DNA of 64,000 nt. Source: Colivivens sp963626085 (GTDB taxonomy: Bacteria > Bacteroidota > Bacteroidia > Bacteroidales > Bacteroidaceae). Every line of letters starts with the position of its first letter. Positions within the stretch are counted from its first letter, which is position 1. The stretch spans positions 3,837 to 67,836 of the forward strand of contig CAVFVJ010000035.1 of assembly GCA_963626085.1 (NCBI GenBank), read 5' to 3'. The notes under the pieces were generated by a model, which was not told the origin of the DNA, made no database searches, and saw only the letters and a list, made by a program, of their open reading frames with translations. The position numbers were made by a program, and so were the translations under genes. Of this stretch, positions 1 through 7,704 are shown piece by piece.

Positions 1-640
1 CCCAATTCCGTGACAAGCATAGAACGTTCTGCGTTTAGAAATTGTTCCAACCTGTCATCCGTCACCATTCCCAATTCCGTGACAAGCATCAACAGTACAG
101 CATTTGCATTGTGCCCCAGCCTGTCCTCTATAAAAGTGGAAGACGGAAATACCTACTATCATGCAGACGGCAACTGTCTCATTGAAACTGCAAGCAACAC
201 ACTGGTAAGAGGTTGTGGTATTGGGAGTATCGTGATTCCCAATTCCGTGACAAGCATAGGGCGTGCAGCGTTTTCCGGATGCACAGGTCTGACGTCCGTC
301 ACCATTTCCAATTCCGTAACGAGCATAGAACGTCAAGCGTTTTATGGATGCACAGGCCTGTCATCCGTCACCATATCCAACTCCGTAACAAACATTGGCG
401 AGTTGGCGTTTTCTACTTGCACCAGCCTGTCATCCGTCACCATTCCCAATTCCGTAACGATTATTGGAGATGGCGCATTTATCTTTTGTTCCAGCCTGAC
501 TTCAGTCACCATCCCCAAGTCCGTGACGAGCATAGGCTGGTTTGCATACAAAAAATGCACCAGCCTGACTTCAGTCACCATCTGCAGTGACATGACAAGC
601 ATTGGCTATTCTGCGTTTTTTGGATGCACTGAATTAAAGG
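1..640 (+). repeat. Tandem 69-bp leucine-rich repeat units inside the BspA-like gene
   Basis: Units of about 69 bp recur with the shared core ATTCCCAATTCCGTGACAAG and variants. They encode one leucine-rich repeat each. The insert near 121-230 interrupts the array. Confidence 0.85.
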
Positions 641-936
641 ATGTGACTCTGCTGGGCGAAAACCTGCCAGTAGAATGTTACGATGATGCCTTCGACAGTA
701 TTTCTGTAAACGCAACACTGTATTGCGATTCGGCATTGATAGACACCTGTAGAAATACCGAACCTTGGTCCTATTTTAAAAATATTGTGGCAAAGCCCAT
801 CCAAACAAACATAAGTGGGTTGGTAATGGAAGGAATTGACGGCAAGCCTGCGGTCTATGACATCTACGGACGGCGTAAGCAGCGTCTGTCCAAGGGTTTG
901 AACATCGTGGACGGCAAGAAGTTACATGTAAGGTAA
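1..936 (+). CDS. BspA-like leucine-rich repeat surface protein, 5' end outside window
   Basis: The reading frame is open from base 1, so the N-terminus lies before the window. About nine tandem repeats of roughly 23 residues follow the BspA/LRR_5 pattern NSVTSIGxxAFxxCxxL. One non-repeat insert (around bases 121-230, KVEDGNTYYHADGNCLI) is typical of these proteins. After the last repeat comes a capping stretch and a short C-terminal domain with YDIYGRR and GLNIVDGKK, like the terminal sorting-type domain of many Bacteroidales secreted proteins. Such proteins are exported and bind host matrix or other bacteria. The repeats are close to identical at DNA level, so copy number may vary between strains. 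Family assignment is firm; the ligand is unknown. Confidence 0.9.
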   Translation, partial: PNSVTSIERSAFRNCSNLSSVTIPNSVTSINSTAFALCPSLSSIKVEDGNTYYHADGNCLIETASNTLVRGCGIGSIVIPNSVTSIGRAAFSGCTGLTSVTISNSVTSIERQAFYGCTGLSSVTISNSVTNIGELAFSTCTSLSSVTIPNSVTIIGDGAFIFCSSLTSVTIPKSVTSIGWFAYKKCTSLTSVTICSDMTSIGYSAFFGCTELKDVTLLGENLPVECYDDAFDSISVNATLYCDSALIDTCRNTEPWSYFKNIVAKPIQTNISGLVMEGIDGKPAVYDIYGRRKQRLSKGLNIVDGKKLHVR

Positions 937-981
937 AACCATTTTTGCAACAGAAGTATCACACCTAAAACAGCCAATAAC

Positions 982-1194
982 ATGGAAAAGAAGACATTTG
1001 GAATACACGGAATGAAGTGCAACCACTGCAAGGCAACAGTGGAAGAGGCAGTGAAGGCTCTGCCTGGAGTGGCTGGAGCTGAGGCAAGCATAGAGGACGC
1101 CACACTCACTGTAAACTATGACCCAGCGGCAGTAGACGAACAGCAGATTGCAGATGCCGTAGCAGACAGCGGACGCTTCGAACTGGATCTGTAA
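982..1194 (+). CDS. Heavy-metal-associated (HMA) domain metallochaperone, CopZ-like
   Basis: This 70-residue protein is a single HMA domain. The metal-binding motif GMKCNHC starts near residue 10, with the two cysteines that normally bind Cu(I). The rest fits the ferredoxin-like fold of CopZ/Atx1 proteins. It ends 40 bp before a CopA-type ATPase on the same strand, so it probably hands copper to that pump in the cytoplasm. No further domain is present. Metal identity is inferred from the neighbour, because HMA domains also bind other soft metals. Confidence 0.9.
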   Translation: MEKKTFGIHGMKCNHCKATVEEAVKALPGVAGAEASIEDATLTVNYDPAAVDEQQIADAVADSGRFELDL

Positions 1195-1234
1195 TAACAG
1201 CAAACTGTAGAAGCAACAGGAGGAGGTACAGAGC

Positions 1235-3193
1235 GTGAAACAGACTATACCCGTGGCAGGGATGGCATGTTCAGCGTGCGCTGCCAATGTGGAACGCCGA
1301 CTGACAGAACTCTACGGCATCAGCAGTGCGTCAGTCAGTCTCGTGGGACGCAGCGTACTGGTAGACTACGACCCCGACAAGATAAGTCTCACCGAGATGA
1401 AACGAGCGGTGGGCGACATTGGCTACGACCTAATCATAGAGACAGGACGTTCGGCAGAGGAAGTGCAGAGACGCGAGTATAAAGTCCTCAAGCAACGCAC
1501 AATTCTCTCGTGGTTCTTCGCCCTGGCAGTGATGAGTCTGTCTATGGGATGGATTTACACAGGCAGCAGAGACACACAAGGGCAACTGAGCCTCATCCTC
1601 GCCCTTGCCAACATAGCCTACTGTGGCTGGCCCTTCTACCGTACCGCCATACGGCAGTTGTGCCACGGGCAGACAAGCATGGACACGCTGGTAGCACTCT
1701 CCACTGCCGTCAGCCTCTTCTTCAGTTGCTTCAACACCTTCTACGGCGACAGTGTATGGACCGCACGGGGCATGGAGTGGTACACCTACTACGATGCCAG
1801 TGTGATGATTATCACGTTCGTGCTCACAGGACGGTTACTCGAAGAGAAAGCCAAGGACGGGACAGCCAGTAGCATACGACAACTGATGGGCATGACACCC
1901 AAGACTGCACGCATAGTAGTGAAGCCCGAGAGACGCGACAAAGACACAGGCAATATCATTGAGGCAGAGACCGATGAAGTGCCCATAGCCACCATAGAGC
2001 CAGGCGACATATTGGAAGTGAGAGCCGGAGAGAAAGTGCCTGTAGACGGTGAGGTCACATGGGCGACATCCTTCATGACCGACGAAGCGGCATACGTGGA
2101 CGAGAGTATGATTACAGGTGAGCCTACCCCCGTGGAAAAGCGGAAAGGCTCTACCCTACTTGCCGGCACCATACCGAGTCAGGGGAAGTTGCGCATGAAG
2201 GCACGGCTTACAGGCGAGAAGACAGCATTGGCACAGATCATCCGTCTGGTGCAGGAGGCGCAAGGATCGAAAGCACCCGTACAGCGCACCCTCGACAAGG
2301 TGTCTGCAGTGTTCGTGCCAGTGGTTGCTGCCATCGCCCTTATCACCTTTGCAGTATGGTGGGTTGTTGGCGGCAATGATTATCTACCCCAAGCCATCAT
2401 GAGTGCCGTGGCAGTACTCGTCGTAGCATGTCCATGCGCCATGGGACTCGCCACACCCACAGCCCTGATGGTTGGTATAGGAAAAGCCGCGGAGCGACAT
2501 CTGCTCGTAAAAGACGCCACCGCACTGGAAAACATGTGCAAGGTGGACGCACTGGTAGTCGACAAGACTGGTACGGTGACCCTTCCCAACCGCAATGTCG
2601 ACTTCACCAAGACCGACAACCTTCCACTCGAAGAACGTGAGACACTGAAGCCACACGCATACGAGGCGATGACAGCATTGCAAAATCAAGGTATAGAAGT
2701 TTACATGATGAGCGGTGACAAGGAGGAGGCTGTCGCCTACTGGGCGGAGAAAGCCGGAATAAAGCATCACCGCAGTGGATGTGTACCACAAGACAAACAA
2801 GACATGGTGAAACGGTTACAGACACAAGGCAAGCATGTGGCAATGGTGGGGGACGGCATCAACGACACGCAGGCACTTGCCCTCGCCGACGTGAGCATAG
2901 CCATTGGAAAAGGAACTGACGCAGCCATGGACGTTGCGCAAGTAACACTGATGGGCGACGATCTCCGTTCCCTTCCCGAAGCCGTCAGTCTGAGTCGCCG
3001 CACGGTACACATGATATGGCAAAACCTCTTCTGGGCATTTATATACAACATTGTATGCATCCCCCTTGCAGCAGGAGCACTTCATCTCTTTGGAATCAAT
3101 TTTCAAATCACCCCCATGTGGGCATCAGCATTGATGGCATTCTCCAGCGTAAGCGTTGTGGCTAACAGCTTGCGGCTCAAGCTGAGCGCATAA
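1235..3193 (+). CDS. copA: CopA-type P1B ATPase lacking most of the nucleotide-binding domain
   Basis: The GTG start is chosen because AGGAGG lies about 9 bp upstream. Residues 9-15 form an N-terminal HMA site (GMACSAC). The actuator loop TGE is at about 294-296 and the membrane metal site CPC at 399-401. The phosphorylated aspartate is in DKTGT (D443) and the hinge motif is GDGIND (D540). These define a Cu(I) exporter of the inner membrane. Only 97 residues separate D443 and D540, whereas CopA proteins usually have about 190. The ATP-binding N-domain with its HP motif is therefore essentially absent, which explains the length of 652 instead of about 730-800. There is no frameshift or stop. 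It forms an operon with the HMA protein before it. Confidence 0.88.
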   Translation: MKQTIPVAGMACSACAANVERRLTELYGISSASVSLVGRSVLVDYDPDKISLTEMKRAVGDIGYDLIIETGRSAEEVQRREYKVLKQRTILSWFFALAVMSLSMGWIYTGSRDTQGQLSLILALANIAYCGWPFYRTAIRQLCHGQTSMDTLVALSTAVSLFFSCFNTFYGDSVWTARGMEWYTYYDASVMIITFVLTGRLLEEKAKDGTASSIRQLMGMTPKTARIVVKPERRDKDTGNIIEAETDEVPIATIEPGDILEVRAGEKVPVDGEVTWATSFMTDEAAYVDESMITGEPTPVEKRKGSTLLAGTIPSQGKLRMKARLTGEKTALAQIIRLVQEAQGSKAPVQRTLDKVSAVFVPVVAAIALITFAVWWVVGGNDYLPQAIMSAVAVLVVACPCAMGLATPTALMVGIGKAAERHLLVKDATALENMCKVDALVVDKTGTVTLPNRNVDFTKTDNLPLEERETLKPHAYEAMTALQNQGIEVYMMSGDKEEAVAYWAEKAGIKHHRSGCVPQDKQDMVKRLQTQGKHVAMVGDGINDTQALALADVSIAIGKGTDAAMDVAQVTLMGDDLRSLPEAVSLSRRTVHMIWQNLFWAFIYNIVCIPLAAGALHLFGINFQITPMWASALMAFSSVSVVANSLRLKLSA

Positions 3194-3220
3194 GACAGTT
3201 ACTCAAAATTTCTGTCCAAT

Positions 3221-3252
3221 TTTGTCTAGGTCATATATTTATTGTATCTTTG
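3221..3252 (+). promoter_or_regulatory. Bacteroidales promoter for the DUF3791/DUF3990 cassette
   Basis: TTTG at 3221-3224, a 20-nt spacer and TATCTTTG at 3245-3252 match the Bacteroidetes -33/-7 consensus. The first downstream coding remnant begins at 3314. Confidence 0.7.
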
Positions 3253-3313
3253 CGATTGGATTGGGATTACAAGTCACTTCCATCCATAGTATCATTAAAT
3301 ACTTGAAAAAGAA

Positions 3314-3427
3314 ATGAACAACGAGAAGAATTACAGAGCTTCGTTTGATGAGTATCTCCGACAGGGAGAACCTTCAAAACAGGAGAGTGCTGCCAACTGT
3401 GATGGCGACTATTGGTCTGTAGATTGA
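3314..3427 (+). pseudogene. Remnant of a VbhA-like antitoxin gene
   Basis: An ATG at 3314 opens a 37-codon frame whose first part, ASFDEYLRQGEPSKQESAAN, looks like the N-terminus of the VbhA antitoxin family that normally precedes Fic AMP-transferases in Bacteroidales. After this the family continues with a W-x-TAIGLQ motif. Here ATIGL appears only after a frame change and is followed at once by a TAG. I read this as a frameshifted and truncated antitoxin gene. No fic gene follows; instead a DUF3791 gene starts 30 bp after the stop. It could also be a genuine 37-residue leader peptide of the cassette. The family call is from memory of the motif. Confidence 0.45.
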
Positions 3428-3457
3428 AAAACATAAACCTATTAGGGAAATACGGAT

Positions 3458-3682
3458 ATGGAATATGATATAAAGGACAAAATAGAATGGACGGTGGTAT
3501 TTCTCACCGAGTTTGGAAAACGACATGGGCTGACGCTCAAGCAAGCTTTCAACTATCTTCTGCGCTACAAGGGCATCAACTTTGTGGAGCGGCATTATGA
3601 TTATCTGCATACCCAGTCGTTCGCATCAGTAGTGGATGACATGACCGAGTATTGCGGCAAAATGGGAGGAGGCATACGATGA
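3458..3682 (+). CDS. DUF3791 protein, first copy
   Basis: This 74-residue soluble protein is mostly helical and matches the DUF3791 pattern: an initial helix with a hydrophobic face, an LxxAFxYL segment and a terminal YDxLHTQS region. It is followed 13 bp later by a second DUF3791 gene and then by DUF3990. DUF3791 and DUF3990 genes are usually found together in Bacteroidales and Firmicutes, which suggests the small DUF3791 protein is the antitoxin or partner. No catalytic residues are evident. Function is inferred only from this linkage. Confidence 0.75.
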   Translation: MEYDIKDKIEWTVVFLTEFGKRHGLTLKQAFNYLLRYKGINFVERHYDYLHTQSFASVVDDMTEYCGKMGGGIR

Positions 3683-3695
3683 AACAGATAAGGAT

Positions 3696-3911
3696 ATGAA
3701 TACTGACAATATTGATTTCATTACATATTGCATTGGCAACCTTTCTCGCCGATTAGGTTTGAGTGCCAGTGATGTATATCAACGTCTCAAGACATCAGGT
3801 ATCCTTATGGATTATTTGGTATCAAGTTATGACGTTCTTCATACATTTGGGAAGGAGTATTTGATGGAAGATCTTACCGATTATATGAAAGAGAAAGGAG
3901 TTCTTGCCTAA
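3696..3911 (+). CDS. DUF3791 protein, second copy
   Basis: A 71-residue paralogue of the preceding gene shares the spacing of hydrophobic residues and the YDVLHTFG segment near residue 45. Its TAA stop overlaps the ATG of the DUF3990 gene by one base, so the two are probably translationally coupled. That coupling is common between an antitoxin or chaperone and its toxin. The two copies are clearly diverged, so the duplication is not recent. Confidence 0.75.
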   Translation: MNTDNIDFITYCIGNLSRRLGLSASDVYQRLKTSGILMDYLVSSYDVLHTFGKEYLMEDLTDYMKEKGVLA

Positions 3912-4384
3912 TGAAAGTATATCATGCCTCAACTGTCAGAGTAGAACATCCAGATATATGTCATTCTCGGAAATTCCTGGACTTTGGTCAAGGCTTTTAT
4001 GTAACAACATTGGAAGATCAAGCCTTGAAATATGCCCAGCGTTTTACTCGTAGGGGAAAGGAGGCCTGGCTTAATGTCTACGAATTGGAAGAGTCCGCTA
4101 TGATACCTTACGTGCTGAAGAGGTTTGAAAAATATGATGCGGACTGGTTGGATTTTGTTACGGCATGCAGAAAAGGAATTGTTGTTGGCGACTATGATAT
4201 TATAAGGGGAGGAATTGCCAATGATAAAGTCTTCCGTACCGTTGATTTGTTCTTTGCTGGCGACATTACCAAGGAAGAGGCTTTGAAGCGACTCTTGTTC
4301 GAATTGCCAAATGACCAAATATGTATTCGCTCACAGGTAGTTCTGGATAGTTGCTTAACTTTTAAAGAATGCATAAAGCTATGA
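3911..4384 (+). CDS. DUF3990 protein, ADP-ribosyltransferase-like putative toxin
   Basis: The 157-residue product starts KVYHAST and has FGQGFYVTT around residue 28, then a C-terminal PNDQICI segment. These three blocks are the conserved parts of DUF3990. I regard the family as ADP-ribosyltransferase-like: an N-terminal histidine, a G-x-G-F-Y-T strand and a late Q/E motif. It would be cytoplasmic and could modify a cellular target with NAD. It overlaps DUF3791 genes on both sides, by 1 bp upstream and by an ATGA downstream. The context is a toxin-antitoxin or defence-type cassette. The activity is an inference. Confidence 0.75.
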   Translation: MKVYHASTVRVEHPDICHSRKFLDFGQGFYVTTLEDQALKYAQRFTRRGKEAWLNVYELEESAMIPYVLKRFEKYDADWLDFVTACRKGIVVGDYDIIRGGIANDKVFRTVDLFFAGDITKEEALKRLLFELPNDQICIRSQVVLDSCLTFKECIKL

Positions 4385-4617
4385 CTGGGAATATAAATTC
4401 GCACGATGAAGGCTGGCATGCCATATTAGAGGCCAAATACGCTCGTATCATTTCAGAGATTAGCCATATGCATCATATTCCGCTTGAAAAAGCAATGGAT
4501 ATGTTTTATGCTTCTGATACTATGACTTTGATGGAGGAAGGTGTTGCCGATCTGCACTGCCGAAGCGACAGGTATTTGGCAGAAGAGATATGGGATGACC
4601 TTGGGAACAAAGAGTGA
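4381..4617 (+). CDS. DUF3791-like protein, third copy
   Basis: The ATG at 4381 overlaps the TGA of the DUF3990 gene (ATGA), which decides this start over an in-frame ATG at 4369 inside the previous gene. The 78-residue product has the same helical layout as the two upstream DUF3791 proteins: an ISEIS segment, an LEKAMDMF segment and a final region ending LAEEIWDDL. Three DUF3791-type proteins around one DUF3990 is more than the usual one or two. Confidence 0.65.
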   Translation: MTGNINSHDEGWHAILEAKYARIISEISHMHHIPLEKAMDMFYASDTMTLMEEGVADLHCRSDRYLAEEIWDDLGNKE

Positions 4618-4676
4618 TGGGAAACAATAGAAGCTACACATGCTTCACCAAATATACATATTCATGTAAACATATA

Positions 4677-5135
4677 TCACAGCAAGTCTGCATACTCGGG
4701 GATGTCGGGAAGAAAGATACAAGAGTTGCGGTCGTAGTCCATACGGCAACAGTAATGCTCCAAACCGTTGCTCACAATCAGATAATCCACATGCATCACC
4801 AGATTGTAGCGTGATATCTGTGCAAACACATTACGTCCAATCTTCACCGATGGACGCTTATACTCCATTATCATACGTGGCACAAGACAAGAGGAGTAGA
4901 GTACTGAATCACATCGGCGCGCCATCCCGTTGAGTTTGATACACACCTCATTCGCCATGAGTGACGGAGAGTAGGATTTGTGGTCTATTAGAAAAGCCAC
5001 GAAATGTTGTCTCACCCACTCCTCAGGAGTGAGGGCGACAAACTGTCCACGCAGCCCATCCCATATCTGTTGCCTACCCTTCTCCACCCTCAGTCGGGGA
5101 AGGATTGGCGGCAAGTTCAGTCTCTGTAAATCCAT
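4677..5135 (-). CDS. HsdR N-terminal-like protein (HSDR_N_2), probable nuclease
   Basis: From the ATG at 5135 the protein is 152 residues. It has the pattern of the stand-alone HSDR_N_2 family: LNLPPILPRL at the start, LTPEEWVRQHFV near residue 40, then a PD-(D/E)xK-like core with RRCDSVLY, MIMEYKRP and a later YLIVSNGLEHYCC segment. The family resembles the nuclease domain of type I restriction subunit R but has no helicase part. No restriction or methylase genes are nearby. An upstream in-frame start at 5186 would add 17 residues that do not look like the family. Its role may be DNA repair or defence. Confidence 0.8.
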   Translation of the reverse strand: MDLQRLNLPPILPRLRVEKGRQQIWDGLRGQFVALTPEEWVRQHFVAFLIDHKSYSPSLMANEVCIKLNGMARRCDSVLYSSCLVPRMIMEYKRPSVKIGRNVFAQISRYNLVMHVDYLIVSNGLEHYCCRMDYDRNSCIFLPDIPEYADLL

Positions 5136-5266
5136 AATCAAACGCGGTTGTGTCTGCAAAGCTAACCATTTATCCCGAGACAACAAAAGGAAGGCGTGAT
5201 TTTGTACAATAAATAAGACCGTACAACGTTTGTAAATAAAATGGAGACTTTAAACGACGGACACCA

Positions 5267-6349
5267 ATGGACGGATACATAGATATAACGACAGCTTTTA
5301 CAACATCAATGATTGTGTCCCTAATAGGGATACCACTAATCATCAGCTATTGTAAGATGTACCACCTGTACGACCAGCCCAACACGAGAAAAGTGCACAA
5401 ACTGCCCATACCTCGCATGGGAGGCATGATATTCATGCCAGCCATGGTCATAGGACTATTCATAAGCCTACAGGTGAGGTACGGCAATGAAGTACTCGAA
5501 TTGCACACATCAACTATACTGATGATGCTGGGTGCCATCATGATATACCTCATAGGCATCATTGACGACTGGAAGGGGATGCATGCTCGCACCAAGTTCG
5601 CCATACAGACCGTGGCAGCCCTCCTCATGCCCTTGTGTAGTCTCCAGATCAACGACCTGCACGGCATACTGGGCATCCACGCCATACCATTATGGTTGAG
5701 CTATCCACTGACAGTCTTTGTCATACTCCTCATTGTGAACGCCATCAACCTCATCGACGGCATCGACGGACTGGCAGCATCACTATCGGTTCTCATTCTC
5801 GGAGCCTTTACCCTACTCTATCTCGACCTCGATGCACCATTATTCTATCTCCTCTGCGCCAGTCTGACTGGTAGCGTAGTGGCGTTTCTTTGCTTTAACA
5901 TGTTGGGAAAAGTCGGGAGGTGGAAGACTTTCATGGGCGACACGGGTAGCCTTTTCCTCGGTTACGTGATTGCCTACATGGCCATCAAGTACCAAATGAG
6001 CAACAGTGCTATATTCAACTACCGTGACAACTCGCTACTGATATCCTGGACTCTCGTATTCATCCCCTGCATCGATGTGGTTAGGGTGGCCCTCTTCCGT
6101 CTGAAGAACGGCAAAGGCATGTTCGAGGCAGACAAGACACACATACACCACCTTGTCATGCAGGCTGGAGCCAGCATGCACGCAGCACTGGTGTCTATCC
6201 TGCTGCTTTTCGTGTGTTTCTGTCTCATCAACTGGGGACTCTACACGTTCCAGATGCATACAATATGGATTATCTTGACCGACATCGTGGTGTACAGCCT
6301 ATTCGTTGCTGCCATCAGTATGCTCAGCAGCAAAAACCAAAACAATTAG
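5267..6349 (+). CDS. wecA: Undecaprenyl-phosphate N-acetylhexosamine-1-phosphate transferase, WecA/MraY family
   Basis: This polytopic inner-membrane enzyme of 360 residues has about ten hydrophobic segments. It carries the family motifs IIDDW (D100, D101), NLIDGIDGL (around 161-169), GDTGS (225-228) and HIHH (292-295). It transfers a sugar-1-phosphate, usually GlcNAc-1-P, from UDP-sugar to undecaprenyl phosphate and so starts a lipid-linked glycan. It reads toward the leftward polysaccharide genes and ends 10 bp from the convergent GT4 gene. A second initiator of another family lies at 22894-23541. The exact sugar cannot be read from the sequence. Confidence 0.9.
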   Translation: MDGYIDITTAFTTSMIVSLIGIPLIISYCKMYHLYDQPNTRKVHKLPIPRMGGMIFMPAMVIGLFISLQVRYGNEVLELHTSTILMMLGAIMIYLIGIIDDWKGMHARTKFAIQTVAALLMPLCSLQINDLHGILGIHAIPLWLSYPLTVFVILLIVNAINLIDGIDGLAASLSVLILGAFTLLYLDLDAPLFYLLCASLTGSVVAFLCFNMLGKVGRWKTFMGDTGSLFLGYVIAYMAIKYQMSNSAIFNYRDNSLLISWTLVFIPCIDVVRVALFRLKNGKGMFEADKTHIHHLVMQAGASMHAALVSILLLFVCFCLINWGLYTFQMHTIWIILTDIVVYSLFVAAISMLSSKNQNN

Positions 6350-6359
6350 TAGTTCGATG

Positions 6360-7541
6360 TTATCTATTGTTGGAAGTTAGAGATTCATAACCTTCCAACT
6401 TGTTGTCCCATGAATAATCACGACAGACAGTCGCATAACCCTCACGTCCTATAGAATTCCTCATCTCTGGGTTCTGCATCAGACGGACACAGGCATCAGC
6501 CATCGTTTGGTCGCCCTCACATATAAGACAGTTGAGTCCGTCCTCCAATTCGGGGATGGCACGCGCTATCAGCGGAGTCATGACCACAGGCAAGCCGCAG
6601 CCCATGGCAACCAGTACCTTGTTCTGTATGCCGGCAGCTACACGCACAGGAGCCACTGCCAGACACGAGTCGGAGATGACCCCTTCCAGGTCATCCACAA
6701 ATCCGGTCACTATGATGTCGTCAGACGCAAGCTCCAATATATTTTCAGGAGGAAGTGAACCGACGATATAGAACTTGGCATCGGGAACCCGTTGTTTGAC
6801 AAGTGGGAACACATGATGGGCAAAATAAATCACCGCATCCTGGTTCTGCATCGACCTCATGTTACCCAAGAAACAGATTTTGTTGCGCCTATACGACGTT
6901 GGTAGCACAGGCATGACGTTGACACCGTTCGTATGCATGCACAGCGAACTGCTGTCGCCCGTACACCTCTCCTTCAGGTAGTCCACATCCGGTTGGGACA
7001 CAAGCACCACCTTGGGGAAGTTACCGATGGCATACTGTTCGTAGCGTGCTATGAAGTGCCGCTCTATACCATATATATACTTAAGCATCCCTACCCCCTG
7101 GGCACGCGACGACAAGGTGTAGGTCTTCGACAAGGCATCAGTCATCTCAACGATTGACTTCGACTGCACCCCCAATCGTTCAAGGTAAATGGCCATGCGC
7201 AAGAGATGGGATATGTACAAGTCTGGCTTTTCAGCCTCAACCACCTTCCTCAGCAACCGCTCATACTTCAGCGAATAATAGTAGCCACACTGTAGCGGCT
7301 TGTTGCGCAACATGAACGACAGACCGTTGACATACGACTCCATACGGTTGCGGTGCACGAAGAACACCTTGTCGTAAAGATCAAGAGCCTTACCGACAGG
7401 CGGTTTCCTGCCGTCACTCATGGAGACAAGCACCAGTGAGTGGCCACGCGACTTCAAGTAGCGTGCTATCTCATTGATTCTCAAAACATCACCTCCATAT
7501 TGGGGAAACGGGAACCGTGGGGTAAGCAAACATATCTTCAT
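6360..7541 (-). CDS. Glycosyltransferase family 4
   Basis: The ATG at 7541 begins MKICLLTPRFPFP, the normal GT-B opening strand. An earlier in-frame ATG at 7619 is unlikely because its codons overlap a TAnnTTTG promoter box. The 393-residue product has the GT4 layout with an N-terminal GGDVLR loop, a middle NGVNVMPV segment and a C-terminal MGCGLPVV followed by an E-rich donor site. It resembles the sugar transferases linked to exopolysaccharide systems. It is separated from the main polysaccharide operon by the DUF4143 ATPase and has its own promoter box. Confidence 0.85.
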   Translation of the reverse strand: MKICLLTPRFPFPQYGGDVLRINEIARYLKSRGHSLVLVSMSDGRKPPVGKALDLYDKVFFVHRNRMESYVNGLSFMLRNKPLQCGYYYSLKYERLLRKVVEAEKPDLYISHLLRMAIYLERLGVQSKSIVEMTDALSKTYTLSSRAQGVGMLKYIYGIERHFIARYEQYAIGNFPKVVLVSQPDVDYLKERCTGDSSSLCMHTNGVNVMPVLPTSYRRNKICFLGNMRSMQNQDAVIYFAHHVFPLVKQRVPDAKFYIVGSLPPENILELASDDIIVTGFVDDLEGVISDSCLAVAPVRVAAGIQNKVLVAMGCGLPVVMTPLIARAIPELEDGLNCLICEGDQTMADACVRLMQNPEMRNSIGREGYATVCRDYSWDNKLEGYESLTSNNR

Positions 7542-7608
7542 CCTGTATTCACACTGTCCTTGCGCAATGAACCTGCCAACGGAGCAAGCCACGTCAGGAA
7601 ACAGTTTG

Positions 7609-7616
7609 CAAATGTA
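7609..7616 (-). promoter_or_regulatory. Putative -7 box of the GT4 gene
   Basis: On the minus strand TACATTTG precedes the ATG at 7541 by about 67 nt. No good -33 TTTG is present, so only the -7 element is called. Confidence 0.45.
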
Positions 7617-7704
7617 CAAAAAAATGTCATTCGCAGAGTAACACCGTGGTATCTTTTTACATTTTGGTCAGTCTATCCGAAGATTTCCCTGACCGGCTTT
7701 CTTT

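Noticed and set aside
4614..4814. 66-codon plus-strand frame after the DUF3990 cassette
   Set aside because: It runs into the antisense of the HsdR N-terminal-like gene and shows no family features.
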